A stretch of 64,000 nt of DNA from assembly GCA_002794035.1 (NCBI GenBank), contig PCXQ01000007.1, positions 1-64,000 on the forward strand, written 5' to 3'. Of the stretch, positions 55,681 to 63,467 are shown piece after piece. The notes beneath the pieces were generated by a model that was not told the origin of the DNA, made no database searches, and worked only from the letters and a program-made list of their open reading frames with translations. Position numbers and translations under genes: made by a program. Source of the stretch: Candidatus Yanofskybacteria bacterium CG10_big_fil_rev_8_21_14_0_10_36_16. GTDB lineage: Bacteria; Patescibacteria; Paceibacteria; 2-02-FULL-40-12; IGHO2-01-FULL-4-A. Position 1 is the first letter of the stretch, and the number at the start of each line of letters is the position of its first letter.

Positions 55681-55772
55681 AATCTAAATATACTTAAAAA
55701 TCGTTTTAAATTCAATCAAAAACATAATTTAAAAACATTGAAAAAAACCATAAAATATGGCAATATTTAGAA

Positions 55773-57905
55773 ATGCACAAAAAAGAAAACATGAAAACAA
55801 TCTGGCTAAAAAGAACTTTTATAGTCCTTTTTAGTTTGTTTGTATTAGGTTTAGCGCTTTCTGTCAGCGTTTTTTTATATTATTCAAGGCAAATACCTGA
55901 TCCAAACGTTATTTCTTCTAGAAGAATCAGTGAGTCCACAAAAATATACGCCCAAGACGGCGAAACACTTCTTTACAACATTCATGGCGAAGAAAAGAGA
56001 ACTATTATTCCCTGGGAAGAAATCTCTGACGATGTTAAAAATGCCACACTAGTAGCAGAAGATGCTGACTTTTACACACACAAAGGTTTGGATATTAGAG
56101 GTATTTTAAGAGCTTTTTACAAAAACATTGTCGGTTTAGAAGTATCCCAAGGAGGTTCAACAATTACTCAGCAACTAATAAAAAATTCTCTTCTTAGTAA
56201 CGAGAGGGTTCTTTCAAGAAAAATAAAAGAGGCTGTGCTATCTGTTGAGATTGAACGAAGGTTTTCTAAAGACGAAATATTTTGGATGTATTTAAACCAA
56301 ATTCCTTATGGATCAAATGCTTATGGAATAGAGGCGGCTAGTCAAACTTTTTTTGATAAAACAGCTAATGAATTAACCCTATCTGAAGCAGCTCTGCTCG
56401 CAGCACTACCAAATGCTCCTTCTTATTATTCGCCTTATGGTAACCACTACCCAGAACTCATAGCAAGAAGAGATTTTATATTGGAATCAATGCTTAGAAA
56501 TAATTATATTAATCAAGATGAGTTTAGAGAGGCAGTGGAAGAACAGCCATCTTTCCAACCTCCTAGAGATATTATAGTAGCACCTCATTTTGTAATAATG
56601 GTTAGAGAATACTTAACCAGAAAATACGGAGAGGATATTGTCCAAAATGGAGGTCTTCAAGTTGTAACAACCCTAGATCACAAATTACAGTCCCTGGCTG
56701 AGGATGTCATATCAAAACACGCAGATGACATCAAGACACGTTTTAATGCAGGAAACGCCGCATTGACCGCTGTAGACCCTAGAACAGGCAAAATTTTAGC
56801 CATGGTAGGATCAAAAGATTACTTTGATGTTATAAACGAAGGAAACTTTAATGTTGCTACAGCATTAAGACAACCGGGTTCTGCTTTTAAGCCCTTTGCT
56901 TATATGACAGCTGTTGAAAAAGGATTTACTGATTCAACTATTGTTTTCGACCTTCTCACTGAATTCAACCCCGAGTGTGAGCCCGGAGCTTTTCAAGAAA
57001 AAGATAGATATGGTATAGATTGTTACCACCCCAAAAACTATTCGGGTGTTTTCAAGGGACCTGTAACACTCCGACAAAGTTTAGCCCAATCACTAAACAT
57101 ACCCTCAGTAAAAATACTACACCTTGCAGGTATTAATAAGACAATAGAAAATGCAAAAAAAATGGGAATAACATCCCTAACAGAACCTGAAAGATATGGT
57201 CTATCATTAGTTTTAGGAGGTGCTGAGGTTAGGTTGGTTGATATAGTTTCAGCTTATGGAGTTCTAGCAAATGATGGGATTAAAAATCCCACCACTTTTA
57301 TCCAAAAAGTGACAACTAGTGATGGTGTAATTCTTGAAGAATACAGAAAAAATGAAGACCGTGTAATAGATAAAAAAGTAACACGCTTAATGAATGACAT
57401 TATGTCTGATAATTTATCCAGAGCACCGGTTTTTGGATTCAATAACTATTTAAATCTTGGAGAAAGGCCTGTTGCAGCAAAAACAGGAACAACACAAGAA
57501 AACCGTGATGCTTGGCTAATAGGATACACTCCGTCACTTGTCGCTGGTGTCTGGTCAGGAAACAATGATAATTCCAAAATGTCAGGAACAGCAGCAGGCG
57601 CTTCTGTTGCAGGACTAATATGGAATGATTTTATGAGGAAAGCATTAGAAGGAACCCCAATTGAACAATTTCCTGATCCTGACCCATCTACAAGCTCTAA
57701 AACAATGTTAAATGGTCGTTATGTAGGTGAAAACGGGGTTCATAACATATTATACTATGTTGACAAAAACGATCCTCAAGGACCAATACCATCAAATCCA
57801 TATACAGACCCCCAATATGAAAACTGGGAATCATCTGTTGCAAGATGGGCAAGTAATGTTTTTAACACCCCATCATTAATTCCTAGTCCCAGTCCTACAC
57901 AATAG
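55773..57905 (+). CDS. bifunctional class A penicillin-binding protein (PBP1-type)
   Basis: The 710-residue protein polymerises and cross-links peptidoglycan at the outer face of the membrane. It has a cytoplasmic basic start, one membrane helix (about 13-35), a GT51 transglycosylase domain with catalytic Glu in V-A-E-D-A-D-F-Y-T-H-K-G near 91-102, Q-G-G-S-T-I-T-Q-Q near 128, and R-K-I-K-E-A near 148. The transpeptidase domain shows S-x-x-K as G-S-A-F-K-P-F near 369, S-x-N as S-L-N near 445 and K-T-G-T near 571. CAATAT precedes ATG 55773 by about six bases. A short Ser/Pro tail ends the protein. Confidence 0.95.
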   Translation: MHKKENMKTIWLKRTFIVLFSLFVLGLALSVSVFLYYSRQIPDPNVISSRRISESTKIYAQDGETLLYNIHGEEKRTIIPWEEISDDVKNATLVAEDADFYTHKGLDIRGILRAFYKNIVGLEVSQGGSTITQQLIKNSLLSNERVLSRKIKEAVLSVEIERRFSKDEIFWMYLNQIPYGSNAYGIEAASQTFFDKTANELTLSEAALLAALPNAPSYYSPYGNHYPELIARRDFILESMLRNNYINQDEFREAVEEQPSFQPPRDIIVAPHFVIMVREYLTRKYGEDIVQNGGLQVVTTLDHKLQSLAEDVISKHADDIKTRFNAGNAALTAVDPRTGKILAMVGSKDYFDVINEGNFNVATALRQPGSAFKPFAYMTAVEKGFTDSTIVFDLLTEFNPECEPGAFQEKDRYGIDCYHPKNYSGVFKGPVTLRQSLAQSLNIPSVKILHLAGINKTIENAKKMGITSLTEPERYGLSLVLGGAEVRLVDIVSAYGVLANDGIKNPTTFIQKVTTSDGVILEEYRKNEDRVIDKKVTRLMNDIMSDNLSRAPVFGFNNYLNLGERPVAAKTGTTQENRDAWLIGYTPSLVAGVWSGNNDNSKMSGTAAGASVAGLIWNDFMRKALEGTPIEQFPDPDPSTSSKTMLNGRYVGENGVHNILYYVDKNDPQGPIPSNPYTDPQYENWESSVARWASNVFNTPSLIPSPSPTQ

Positions 57906-57910
57906 AGAAA

Positions 57911-58183
57911 CTATTTAATGACTAGATCTTTAACTCCCTTGATTTGATCAATTATTGTTTCCTTAACTAAAAGCAATTCATTTGAGAAAGATTTATTCGT
58001 AGTGAGTATATACAATTTTTCATTTTTAGAATAAAAATCCTTTACATATTGTAAAGGTTTTTTAATATCAGGGAATAATTCATTTATTATTTTTTTAAAT
58101 TCTTGCCTAAGTTTTTTATCTTTATCTTCCTGTTTTTTGATTATCTCCTTGGTTTTACTTAAATCAAAATTTATTTTTTTCAT
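57911..58183 (-). CDS. DUF721/DciA-like small protein
   Basis: The 90-residue protein has a helical, Lys-rich first half and a second half reading K-L-Y-I-L-T-T-N-K-S-F-S-N-E-L-L-L-V-K-E-T-I-I. This fits the DUF721 pattern of a strand followed by a helix that keeps a x-E-L-x-x-x-K-x-x-I-x core. DUF721 includes DciA, a loader or partner of the replicative helicase in many bacteria. Its place immediately downstream of dnaN in the dnaA-dnaN series supports that role, but the match is by motif only. It ends 5 bases from the stop of the convergent PBP gene. Confidence 0.6.
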   Translation of the reverse strand: MKKINFDLSKTKEIIKKQEDKDKKLRQEFKKIINELFPDIKKPLQYVKDFYSKNEKLYILTTNKSFSNELLLVKETIIDQIKGVKDLVIK

Positions 58184-58213
58184 CTGGTTTAAAATTTATA
58201 TTTAGACATCTTA

Positions 58214-59308
58214 CTAGGAACGCAATGGCATTATAAGATAAAGAAAACCATCTTCTTTGTCTGGGACCATTAACAATGGGCTCCCGTCTCCTGTGTGTTT
58301 TATTATCACATTTTCAGTGCTTATATTTTTTAAACCATCAAGAAGGTAGTTATAATTAACAGTAACTTCAAATGGATTGTTTTTTAGTTCAGAACTTAGA
58401 GATGCAACCATATTACCTTTATCATTGTTTTGAGCTATTATTTCAGTTTTATTATTTGTAACCTTTAATTTAATGTCATATATGCTTGATGAAAAAAAAC
58501 CAGCAGTTCTTATACTTCTTTCAAAATCACCTTTTTTTAACCTAAGCAAAGAAACAATTTTATCTGGAATTATTTTTTTATAATCTGGATATCTACCGTC
58601 AACCAATCGGGATACAAGTTCAAAATCGTTACCATATGCCATGATTTGATTCTCGGCTATTACAATATTTATCTTACCATTATAAGTTTCAGCTATTCTC
58701 ATTAACTCTACAGCAGTTTGCCTGGGCAATATTAAACTCCCCTTATAACTTCCGCCTTCAATATTATCAACAATTTTTTCAGACAACCTAAAACTATCAG
58801 TTGAAGCAAACTCTATTTTTTTATCACCGACATTTATAAAAACACCGGCTAATTCAGGTCTTGTATCTGAAGGCAAAACTGAATCTATAACACTGGCGAG
58901 TGATTGTTTTAATTCTTGAGGATTAAAAGATACTTCATTTTCTTTTTTAATTTTAGGAATAATCGGAAAATCTTCAGTACTATAACCTAGTAATTTTGTT
59001 TTATAATCTTCTGAATCAATTTTTAATGTATTGCCGTCTGTTACTAAAGATATTTTTTCATCTTTTATATTAGAAACCAGTCCTGAGAATAACCTCGCTG
59101 GAACAGCAACTTCACCATCTTTAGCAATTTTAGCTCCCAACCAACAATTTATACCTAGTTCAAGATTTGTAGCTGAAATTTTAACATTGTTTTTCTCTGT
59201 CTTTAATTTTACCGTGCTTAAAATTGGCAAAGAAACATTTTTAGAAATTATCCTTTCTAAAATCCTGAGTGCATTATTTAATTTTTCCCTATTAACGGTA
59301 ATCTGCAT
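58214..59308 (-). CDS. dnaN: DNA polymerase III beta subunit (sliding clamp)
   Basis: DnaN forms the ring clamp that tethers the replicative polymerase. The 364-residue protein starts M-Q-I-T-V-N-R-E and shows the three-domain clamp pattern: L-P-I-L-S-T-V-K-L near 25, the strand P-A-R-L-F-S-G-L-V near 76, D-S-F-R-L-S-E near 175 and the C-terminal Y-L-I-M-P-L-R typical of the family. The TATAAT-rich stretch just upstream of ATG 59308 fits a near-leaderless start. It follows dnaA on the same strand, as in the classical dnaA-dnaN arrangement, with a 245-base AT-rich gap that is the best oriC candidate. Confidence 0.95.
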   Translation of the reverse strand: MQITVNREKLNNALRILERIISKNVSLPILSTVKLKTEKNNVKISATNLELGINCWLGAKIAKDGEVAVPARLFSGLVSNIKDEKISLVTDGNTLKIDSEDYKTKLLGYSTEDFPIIPKIKKENEVSFNPQELKQSLASVIDSVLPSDTRPELAGVFINVGDKKIEFASTDSFRLSEKIVDNIEGGSYKGSLILPRQTAVELMRIAETYNGKINIVIAENQIMAYGNDFELVSRLVDGRYPDYKKIIPDKIVSLLRLKKGDFERSIRTAGFFSSSIYDIKLKVTNNKTEIIAQNNDKGNMVASLSSELKNNPFEVTVNYNYLLDGLKNISTENVIIKHTGDGSPLLMVPDKEDGFLYLIMPLRS

Positions 59309-59553
59309 AATTATATTATTATATATTTAATTAAATATATTATTATTATTATACCTGTTTATATCTGTATAACTCTTTTTAGTGTTTAAATACAATACTA
59401 AATGATGTGTGATGATTACTAATAACCTGTGGAAAATATATTTATAAAAAATGGATAATTGGTACATGGTCGGTTATCACCAAACATAGAAACTCAATAT
59501 CAACATAGTTATCAGACGTGTTATACACATAATCTCAACTTAATTTACCTTAA
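59309..59553. other. candidate replication origin (oriC) between dnaA and dnaN
   Basis: The gap has an almost pure A/T tract (about 59310-59352), a good candidate for the unwinding element. It also has a consensus DnaA box TTATACACA at 59521-59529, TGTGGAAAA at 59429-59437 (one mismatch on the complementary strand) and degenerate TTATC words at 59474 and 59509. This layout matches origins placed between dnaA and dnaN. Confidence 0.55.
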
Positions 59554-60924
59554 TTAGGCATCAAAAGTTTGGTATATTTTTTCCTTTATTAATGTTAATT
59601 CTTGCTTTGTTCTTTGATCAGCGTCTTCTTCTGCTTTTATTTTTTCATATCCATGAATAATTGTAGAGTGATCTCTGTTTCCAAGCTTTGATCCTATCTC
59701 AGGGAAAGAATATTTTGTCTCCTCTCTTAATAAAAACATGCAAACCTGTCTTGGTCTCACAACTTCTTTTTTACGGCTCCTTTTTACAATATCATTTATT
59801 GAAACATCATAAAAATCAGATACCGCTTTAAGTATTGTCTGGTGGGTGGTTTTCTTAAATGGAGTACTTAAGTAAGCAGCAAGAAGTTTTTTAACTTCCT
59901 TAAAGTTTGGTATTTTGTTGTAGATTTGACTAAAAGCATAAATTCTATTTAGTGCTCCCTCTAACTCTCTAACATTTCTTTGTATGTTTGTTGCAATATA
60001 GGACAACGATTGATCGTCTATATCAAAATCTTTTTGTGTTGCTTTTAACTTTAATATAGCAAGACGTGTTTCAAAATCAGGTATACCAATATCTGCTATC
60101 ATTCCACCTTCAAATCTTGACCTAAGTCTTTCTTCTAATGTTGGTATGGCACTAGGAGGCCTGTCTGAAGATAATATTATTTGTTTATTTTTACTATAAA
60201 GCTCATTAAATGTTGAGAATATTATTTCTTGAGTTTTTTCTTTTCCAGCTACAAACTGAATATCATCTATTATTAGTAAATCTAAAAGACAATATTTTTG
60301 TTTTAAATCCTCTATTGTTTTGTTTTTTAATGAATCTAAAATTTCAGCGGTGATTTTCTCTGCTGGTGTGTAAAGTATTTTACAACTGGGATCTTTTGAG
60401 AATATTTTGTTACCAATTGAGTGTAAAAGATGAGTTTTTCCTAAACCAACTCCGCCATAAAGAAATAAAGGGTTATAAGTTTTACCTAGATTTTTTACAA
60501 CTGCTAAACTTGCTGCGTGAGCCAATTCATTGTTTGAACCAACTATGAAGAAATCGAAAGTATATCTTTTGTTTAGGTTGTTAGTCTTGTTAACCTCTAA
60601 ATCTGCAGACTCCTTTTTAACAGATTCATTTTTTATAAATTGAGCAAAGTCGCCTTTTTGAATTCTTTCAGCTAAATTGCCACCTCCGATAGTGTATTTT
60701 ATTTCTCTTACTTCGGGCTTAACATCTCCAATTATTTTAAAAATTGTTTTATTAAACTTCTTTTCCAGCCACTCTTTAGCAAAACCATTGGGGACATTAA
60801 TTAAAATAGCAGTATCACTACTTGAAACAATTGATGTGTTTTTAAACCAGGTAGTAAAATTTGCCTTAGATAAAGACAATTCCATCTCATCTAAAACAAT
60901 TTTCCACAATTCTTGATTTGTCAT
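59554..60924 (-). CDS. dnaA: chromosomal replication initiator DnaA
   Basis: DnaA is the AAA+ protein that melts oriC. The 456-residue protein has an N-terminal domain (E-L-W-K-I-V-L-D-E-M-E near 4-14), a linker of about 30 residues, the AAA+ core with Walker A Y-G-G-V-G-L-G-K-T-H near 155-165 and Walker B L-L-I-I-D-D-I-Q-F near 215. The C-terminal helix-turn-helix has the DnaA signature R-D-H-S-T-I-I-H-G-Y-E-K-I near 425. Length and order are normal. TATTAT lies nine bases before ATG 60924. Divergent to it lies the rpmH-rnpA-yidD-yidC-khpB series, the standard bacterial origin gene set. Confidence 0.96.
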   Translation of the reverse strand: MTNQELWKIVLDEMELSLSKANFTTWFKNTSIVSSSDTAILINVPNGFAKEWLEKKFNKTIFKIIGDVKPEVREIKYTIGGGNLAERIQKGDFAQFIKNESVKKESADLEVNKTNNLNKRYTFDFFIVGSNNELAHAASLAVVKNLGKTYNPLFLYGGVGLGKTHLLHSIGNKIFSKDPSCKILYTPAEKITAEILDSLKNKTIEDLKQKYCLLDLLIIDDIQFVAGKEKTQEIIFSTFNELYSKNKQIILSSDRPPSAIPTLEERLRSRFEGGMIADIGIPDFETRLAILKLKATQKDFDIDDQSLSYIATNIQRNVRELEGALNRIYAFSQIYNKIPNFKEVKKLLAAYLSTPFKKTTHQTILKAVSDFYDVSINDIVKRSRKKEVVRPRQVCMFLLREETKYSFPEIGSKLGNRDHSTIIHGYEKIKAEEDADQRTKQELTLIKEKIYQTFDA

Positions 60925-61299
60925 AAGTTTAAGATAATATCTAAACTCTATCTCTGTTTCAAGTGATATTTTAACGTTATATTAATTATTTTTAAAACAG
61001 ATTGTATTATTATGGACCGAGTTTAGTATTCAGCTTTGTTCTTATTATAGTCAGTTTTTTAAACTCCCGATACAAATTAGTTGATAACCTGTTAATATAT
61101 TGGGTATAAGTAATAAAATAATATATAAAACGTTTAAAATATTATAATGGAAACAGTTTTTTAAAGATTAAAGTATTTATTTTGTAAATTAAACAAAAAC
61201 CGCAGTAAAAAACATGATTTAAACCTGCGGTTTTGTGTAATAAAATTTAAGGTAGTTCATTTTGACTAAAATGGTTTTTTAATATAATATAGGTGTATT
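60925..61299. promoter_or_regulatory. dnaA-rpmH divergent gap with possible small RNA
   Basis: The 375-base gap holds the dnaA promoter, one degenerate DnaA box (AGTTGATAA, 61079-61087), a TATTATAATGG element near 61140 and a terminator-like stem AAAACCGCAG ... CTGCGGTTTT (about 61196-61236). The last two could delimit a small transcript of about 80 bases. TATAAT near 61284 serves rpmH. Confidence 0.45.
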
Positions 61300-61446
61300 A
61301 TGACAAGATCAAAAGCGACGACTTATCGTCCCAAAAAAGAAAAAAGGAAAAAGAAACACGGTTTCCTGGCTAGAAAGAAATCAAATAACGGTAAAAAAGT
61401 ATTAAGCAGGAGAATGAGAAAGGGCAGGAAGAGATTAACGGTGTAG
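61300..61446 (+). CDS. rpmH: 50S ribosomal protein L34
   Basis: A 48-residue, strongly basic protein of the large subunit. It begins M-T-R-S-K-A-T-T-Y-R-P-K-K and contains the family core K-K-K-H-G-F-L-A-R near 17-25 and L-S-R-R-M-R-K-G-R-K-R-L-T-V at the end. The first residues are T-R-S-K-A-T instead of the usual K-R-T-Y-Q-P; the segment T-Y-R-P-K follows after this short extension. The TATAAT element about ten bases upstream and the place before rnpA confirm the gene. It is followed by a perfect hairpin that reaches the rnpA start codon. Confidence 0.95.
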   Translation: MTRSKATTYRPKKEKRKKKHGFLARKKSNNGKKVLSRRMRKGRKRLTV

Positions 61447-61448
61447 TA

Positions 61449-61499
61449 GAGGGTGTAAAATCCAAACTTTTTATATAACAGTTTGGATTTTACACCCTC
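61449..61499 (+). promoter_or_regulatory. 20-bp perfect hairpin abutting the rnpA start codon
   Basis: GAGGGTGTAAAATCCAAACT (61449-61468), 11-base loop, exact complement (61480-61499), then ATG at 61500. It has only three bases between it and the rpmH stop codon. It has no T-run, so it is unlikely to be a terminator; it may be an RNA processing site or a translation control element. Confidence 0.75.
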
Positions 61500-61850
61500 A
61501 TGTCTTTACCGATAAATCTTAGATTAAAAAAGAATTCAGACTTTCAGAAAGTTATAAAAAATGGAAAATCCGTTAACGGGGAGTTTTTATTTATTAAATT
61601 TGTTAAAAATGAATTAGACCATTCAAGATTCGGCATAGTTGTTTCATCAAAAGTATCAAGCAAAGCAACTGCAAGAAATAAAATTAAAAGGAGAATCTCT
61701 GAATCAATTTCACCTATTTACAAAAAACAAAAAACAAATCTTGATATTGTTGTTATTTCTATTCCGCGTATCTTAGAAAAAACCCAAAAAGAAATCAAGA
61801 GTAAATTGGATGAAATACTAAACAAAGTTTTTAGTCAATACAAAAAATAA
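61500..61850 (+). CDS. rnpA: ribonuclease P protein component
   Basis: RnpA assists the RNase P RNA in removing 5' leaders from tRNA precursors. The 116-residue protein has the N-terminal L-R-L-K-K-N-S-D-F, the strand F-G-I-V-V-S-S-K-V and the RNR-type signature A-R-N-K-I-K-R-R-I-S-E near 58-68. It is basic throughout. The ATG directly follows a perfect 20-bp hairpin and there is no Shine-Dalgarno site, so the level of RnpA may be set by that structure or by cleavage. The RNase P RNA gene itself was not found in the window. Confidence 0.93.
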   Translation: MSLPINLRLKKNSDFQKVIKNGKSVNGEFLFIKFVKNELDHSRFGIVVSSKVSSKATARNKIKRRISESISPIYKKQKTNLDIVVISIPRILEKTQKEIKSKLDEILNKVFSQYKK

Positions 61851-61874
61851 AACAATTATTTTTAAAAAAAATAA

Positions 61875-62096
61875 ATGAAAAAAATATTATTTAAATTCAT
61901 AGATTTTTATAAAGCAATGTTTTCTCCTTTTATTCACACGCTTTATCCCTTGAATGGTTGTAAATTTTATCCAACTTGCTCAGAGTATTCGCATGATGTT
62001 ATTGAAAAGCACGGAGTTATAAAAGGCGTAGGAAAGTCCGTATGGAGAATTTTAAGATGTAACCCTCTTTCCCAAGGCGGGATAGACCAAGCGTGA
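61875..62096 (+). CDS. yidD: membrane protein insertion efficiency factor YidD
   Basis: YidD is a small amphipathic protein that assists YidC-dependent insertion. The 73-residue protein has the family signatures F-I-D-F-Y-K-A-M-F-S-P, G-C-K-F-Y-P-T-C-S-E-Y-S near 28-39, and W-R-I-L-R-C-N-P-L-S-Q-G-G near 57-69. The three cysteines of the family (C29, C35, C62) are present. It lies 24 bases after rnpA and before yidC, the classical order. An A-rich stretch precedes the ATG and no clear ribosome binding site is visible. Confidence 0.94.
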   Translation: MKKILFKFIDFYKAMFSPFIHTLYPLNGCKFYPTCSEYSHDVIEKHGVIKGVGKSVWRILRCNPLSQGGIDQA

Positions 62097-62217
62097 TAAT
62101 TTGTAGTAGAGTATTAAAATAACATAATTATTTTAATTAAGAATTTCCGATGTTTTAAATTGAGACTCTTAGATAAATAAATCAAGGAACTCAAAAGATT
62201 GTCGGGATTTAGACACA

Positions 62218-62937
62218 GTGTCTTTTTTATTTAACGAACTTCTTTTTAGACCAATATTTAATATTTTAGTTTTTCTATACGACGTCATACCGGGCAATGA
62301 TTTTGGTGTAGCAATAATAATATTAACAATATTAATTAAGCTCATATTTTTCCCTCTCACAGCAAAGTCGTTGGTTGCACAGAGAAAATTATCCGAACTT
62401 CAACCTAAAGTAAAAGAACTACAGGAAAAATATAAAAACGATCGTCAAAAATTAGGAGCAGAAACGATGGCGTTATATAAACAGCATCAAATAAACCCTC
62501 TTAGTGGTTGCTTCCCTATTTTGATTCAATTGCCGGTTTTATTTGCCTTGTTTAAGGCTTTAAATATTGTTTTTGAGCCTGAAAGCCTGGATTTTGTATA
62601 TGGTTTTATTTCAAATCCGGGAGCTATAAAAGAAACTTCTTTTTACTTTTTAAACCTATCGGTTAACAACCCTACCCTTGCTATTACAGCTGGTGTTTTG
62701 CAATATTTCCAAATTAAAGTATCAAATACAAACAGGCCTAAACAAGGCGATGCCGTACAAGACCCTACTCAAAAGTCTTTAAATCAAATGACAAAGCAAA
62801 TGTTGTATTTTTTCCCGATTATGATTATAATTATAGCTTGGAATTTCCCTACAGGCCTAGTTCTTTATTGGGTTGTAACTACCGGACTTTCAATTGTTGA
62901 ACAAAAGATTATAAATAAAAAACACTTTAGTAATTAA
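62218..62937 (+). CDS. yidC: membrane protein insertase YidC
   Basis: YidC/Oxa1 proteins insert and fold membrane proteins. The 239-residue protein starts at GTG 62218, since no ATG is near and the first helix follows. It has five hydrophobic segments and no large periplasmic domain, as in Gram-positive and Patescibacteria forms. The conserved regions are I-I-L-T-I-L-I-K-L-I-F-F-P-L near 36-50, M-A-L-Y-K-Q-H-Q-I-N-P-L-S-G-C near 83-97, and F-P-T-G-L-V-L-Y-W near 210-218. It ends two bases before khpB, so the two are coupled. The 121-base gap after yidD has no gene. Confidence 0.94.
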   Translation: MSFLFNELLFRPIFNILVFLYDVIPGNDFGVAIIILTILIKLIFFPLTAKSLVAQRKLSELQPKVKELQEKYKNDRQKLGAETMALYKQHQINPLSGCFPILIQLPVLFALFKALNIVFEPESLDFVYGFISNPGAIKETSFYFLNLSVNNPTLAITAGVLQYFQIKVSNTNRPKQGDAVQDPTQKSLNQMTKQMLYFFPIMIIIIAWNFPTGLVLYWVVTTGLSIVEQKIINKKHFSN

Positions 62938-62938
62938 A

Positions 62939-63430
62939 ATGAATAATGAATCAGACAATTTAGTTGTTGATTTAACCAAAAAACTCTTAGGTTTTTTGGG
63001 TTTTGATAAAAATAGTGAGGTTGAAGCTCATAATAATGACGATGGTGTTTTAGTTTCCATAACCTCAAATGATAAAATGGGATTATTGATTGGCAAAAAC
63101 GGACAAAACATAAATGCTATAGAACATCTTATAAGGACACTAATTAACAAAAAACAGTCTAGTGAGCAATTAGACAAGTTTACCCCAATAAGATTTTCAC
63201 TAGATATAAATGATTATAAAAAAATAAGATCTCAACAAGTTATAAATACTGCCCGAGATGTTGCTAATAGGGTTTCGCAAAACAGAAGGTCAGAAGCAAT
63301 GTATCCTATGAATTCTTATGAAAGAAGGCTTATACATTCCGAACTTGCTTCATATAATGACATTGAAACTGAAAGTGTCGGAGAAGAACCTAGACGAAGG
63401 GTTGTGATAAAACCTACTGTTGAAATATAA
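62939..63430 (+). CDS. khpB: KH-R3H RNA-binding protein (Jag/KhpB)
   Basis: Jag/KhpB proteins bind RNA and affect cell division and envelope growth. The 163-residue protein has a KH domain (residues about 40-85, with G-L-L-I-G-K-N-G-Q-N-I-N-A-I-E-H-L) and an R3H domain (about 95-155, with Y-E-R-R-L-I-H-S-E-L). The N-terminal Jag-N domain is missing, as in short forms. It overlaps the usual place after yidC. The ATG at 62939 lies two bases after the yidC stop. It is the last gene of the origin series before the flippase gene. Confidence 0.92.
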   Translation: MNNESDNLVVDLTKKLLGFLGFDKNSEVEAHNNDDGVLVSITSNDKMGLLIGKNGQNINAIEHLIRTLINKKQSSEQLDKFTPIRFSLDINDYKKIRSQQVINTARDVANRVSQNRRSEAMYPMNSYERRLIHSELASYNDIETESVGEEPRRRVVIKPTVEI

Positions 63431-63467
63431 AAAACAACCGATATTTTTAATTTTAAATTGTAAGCTC

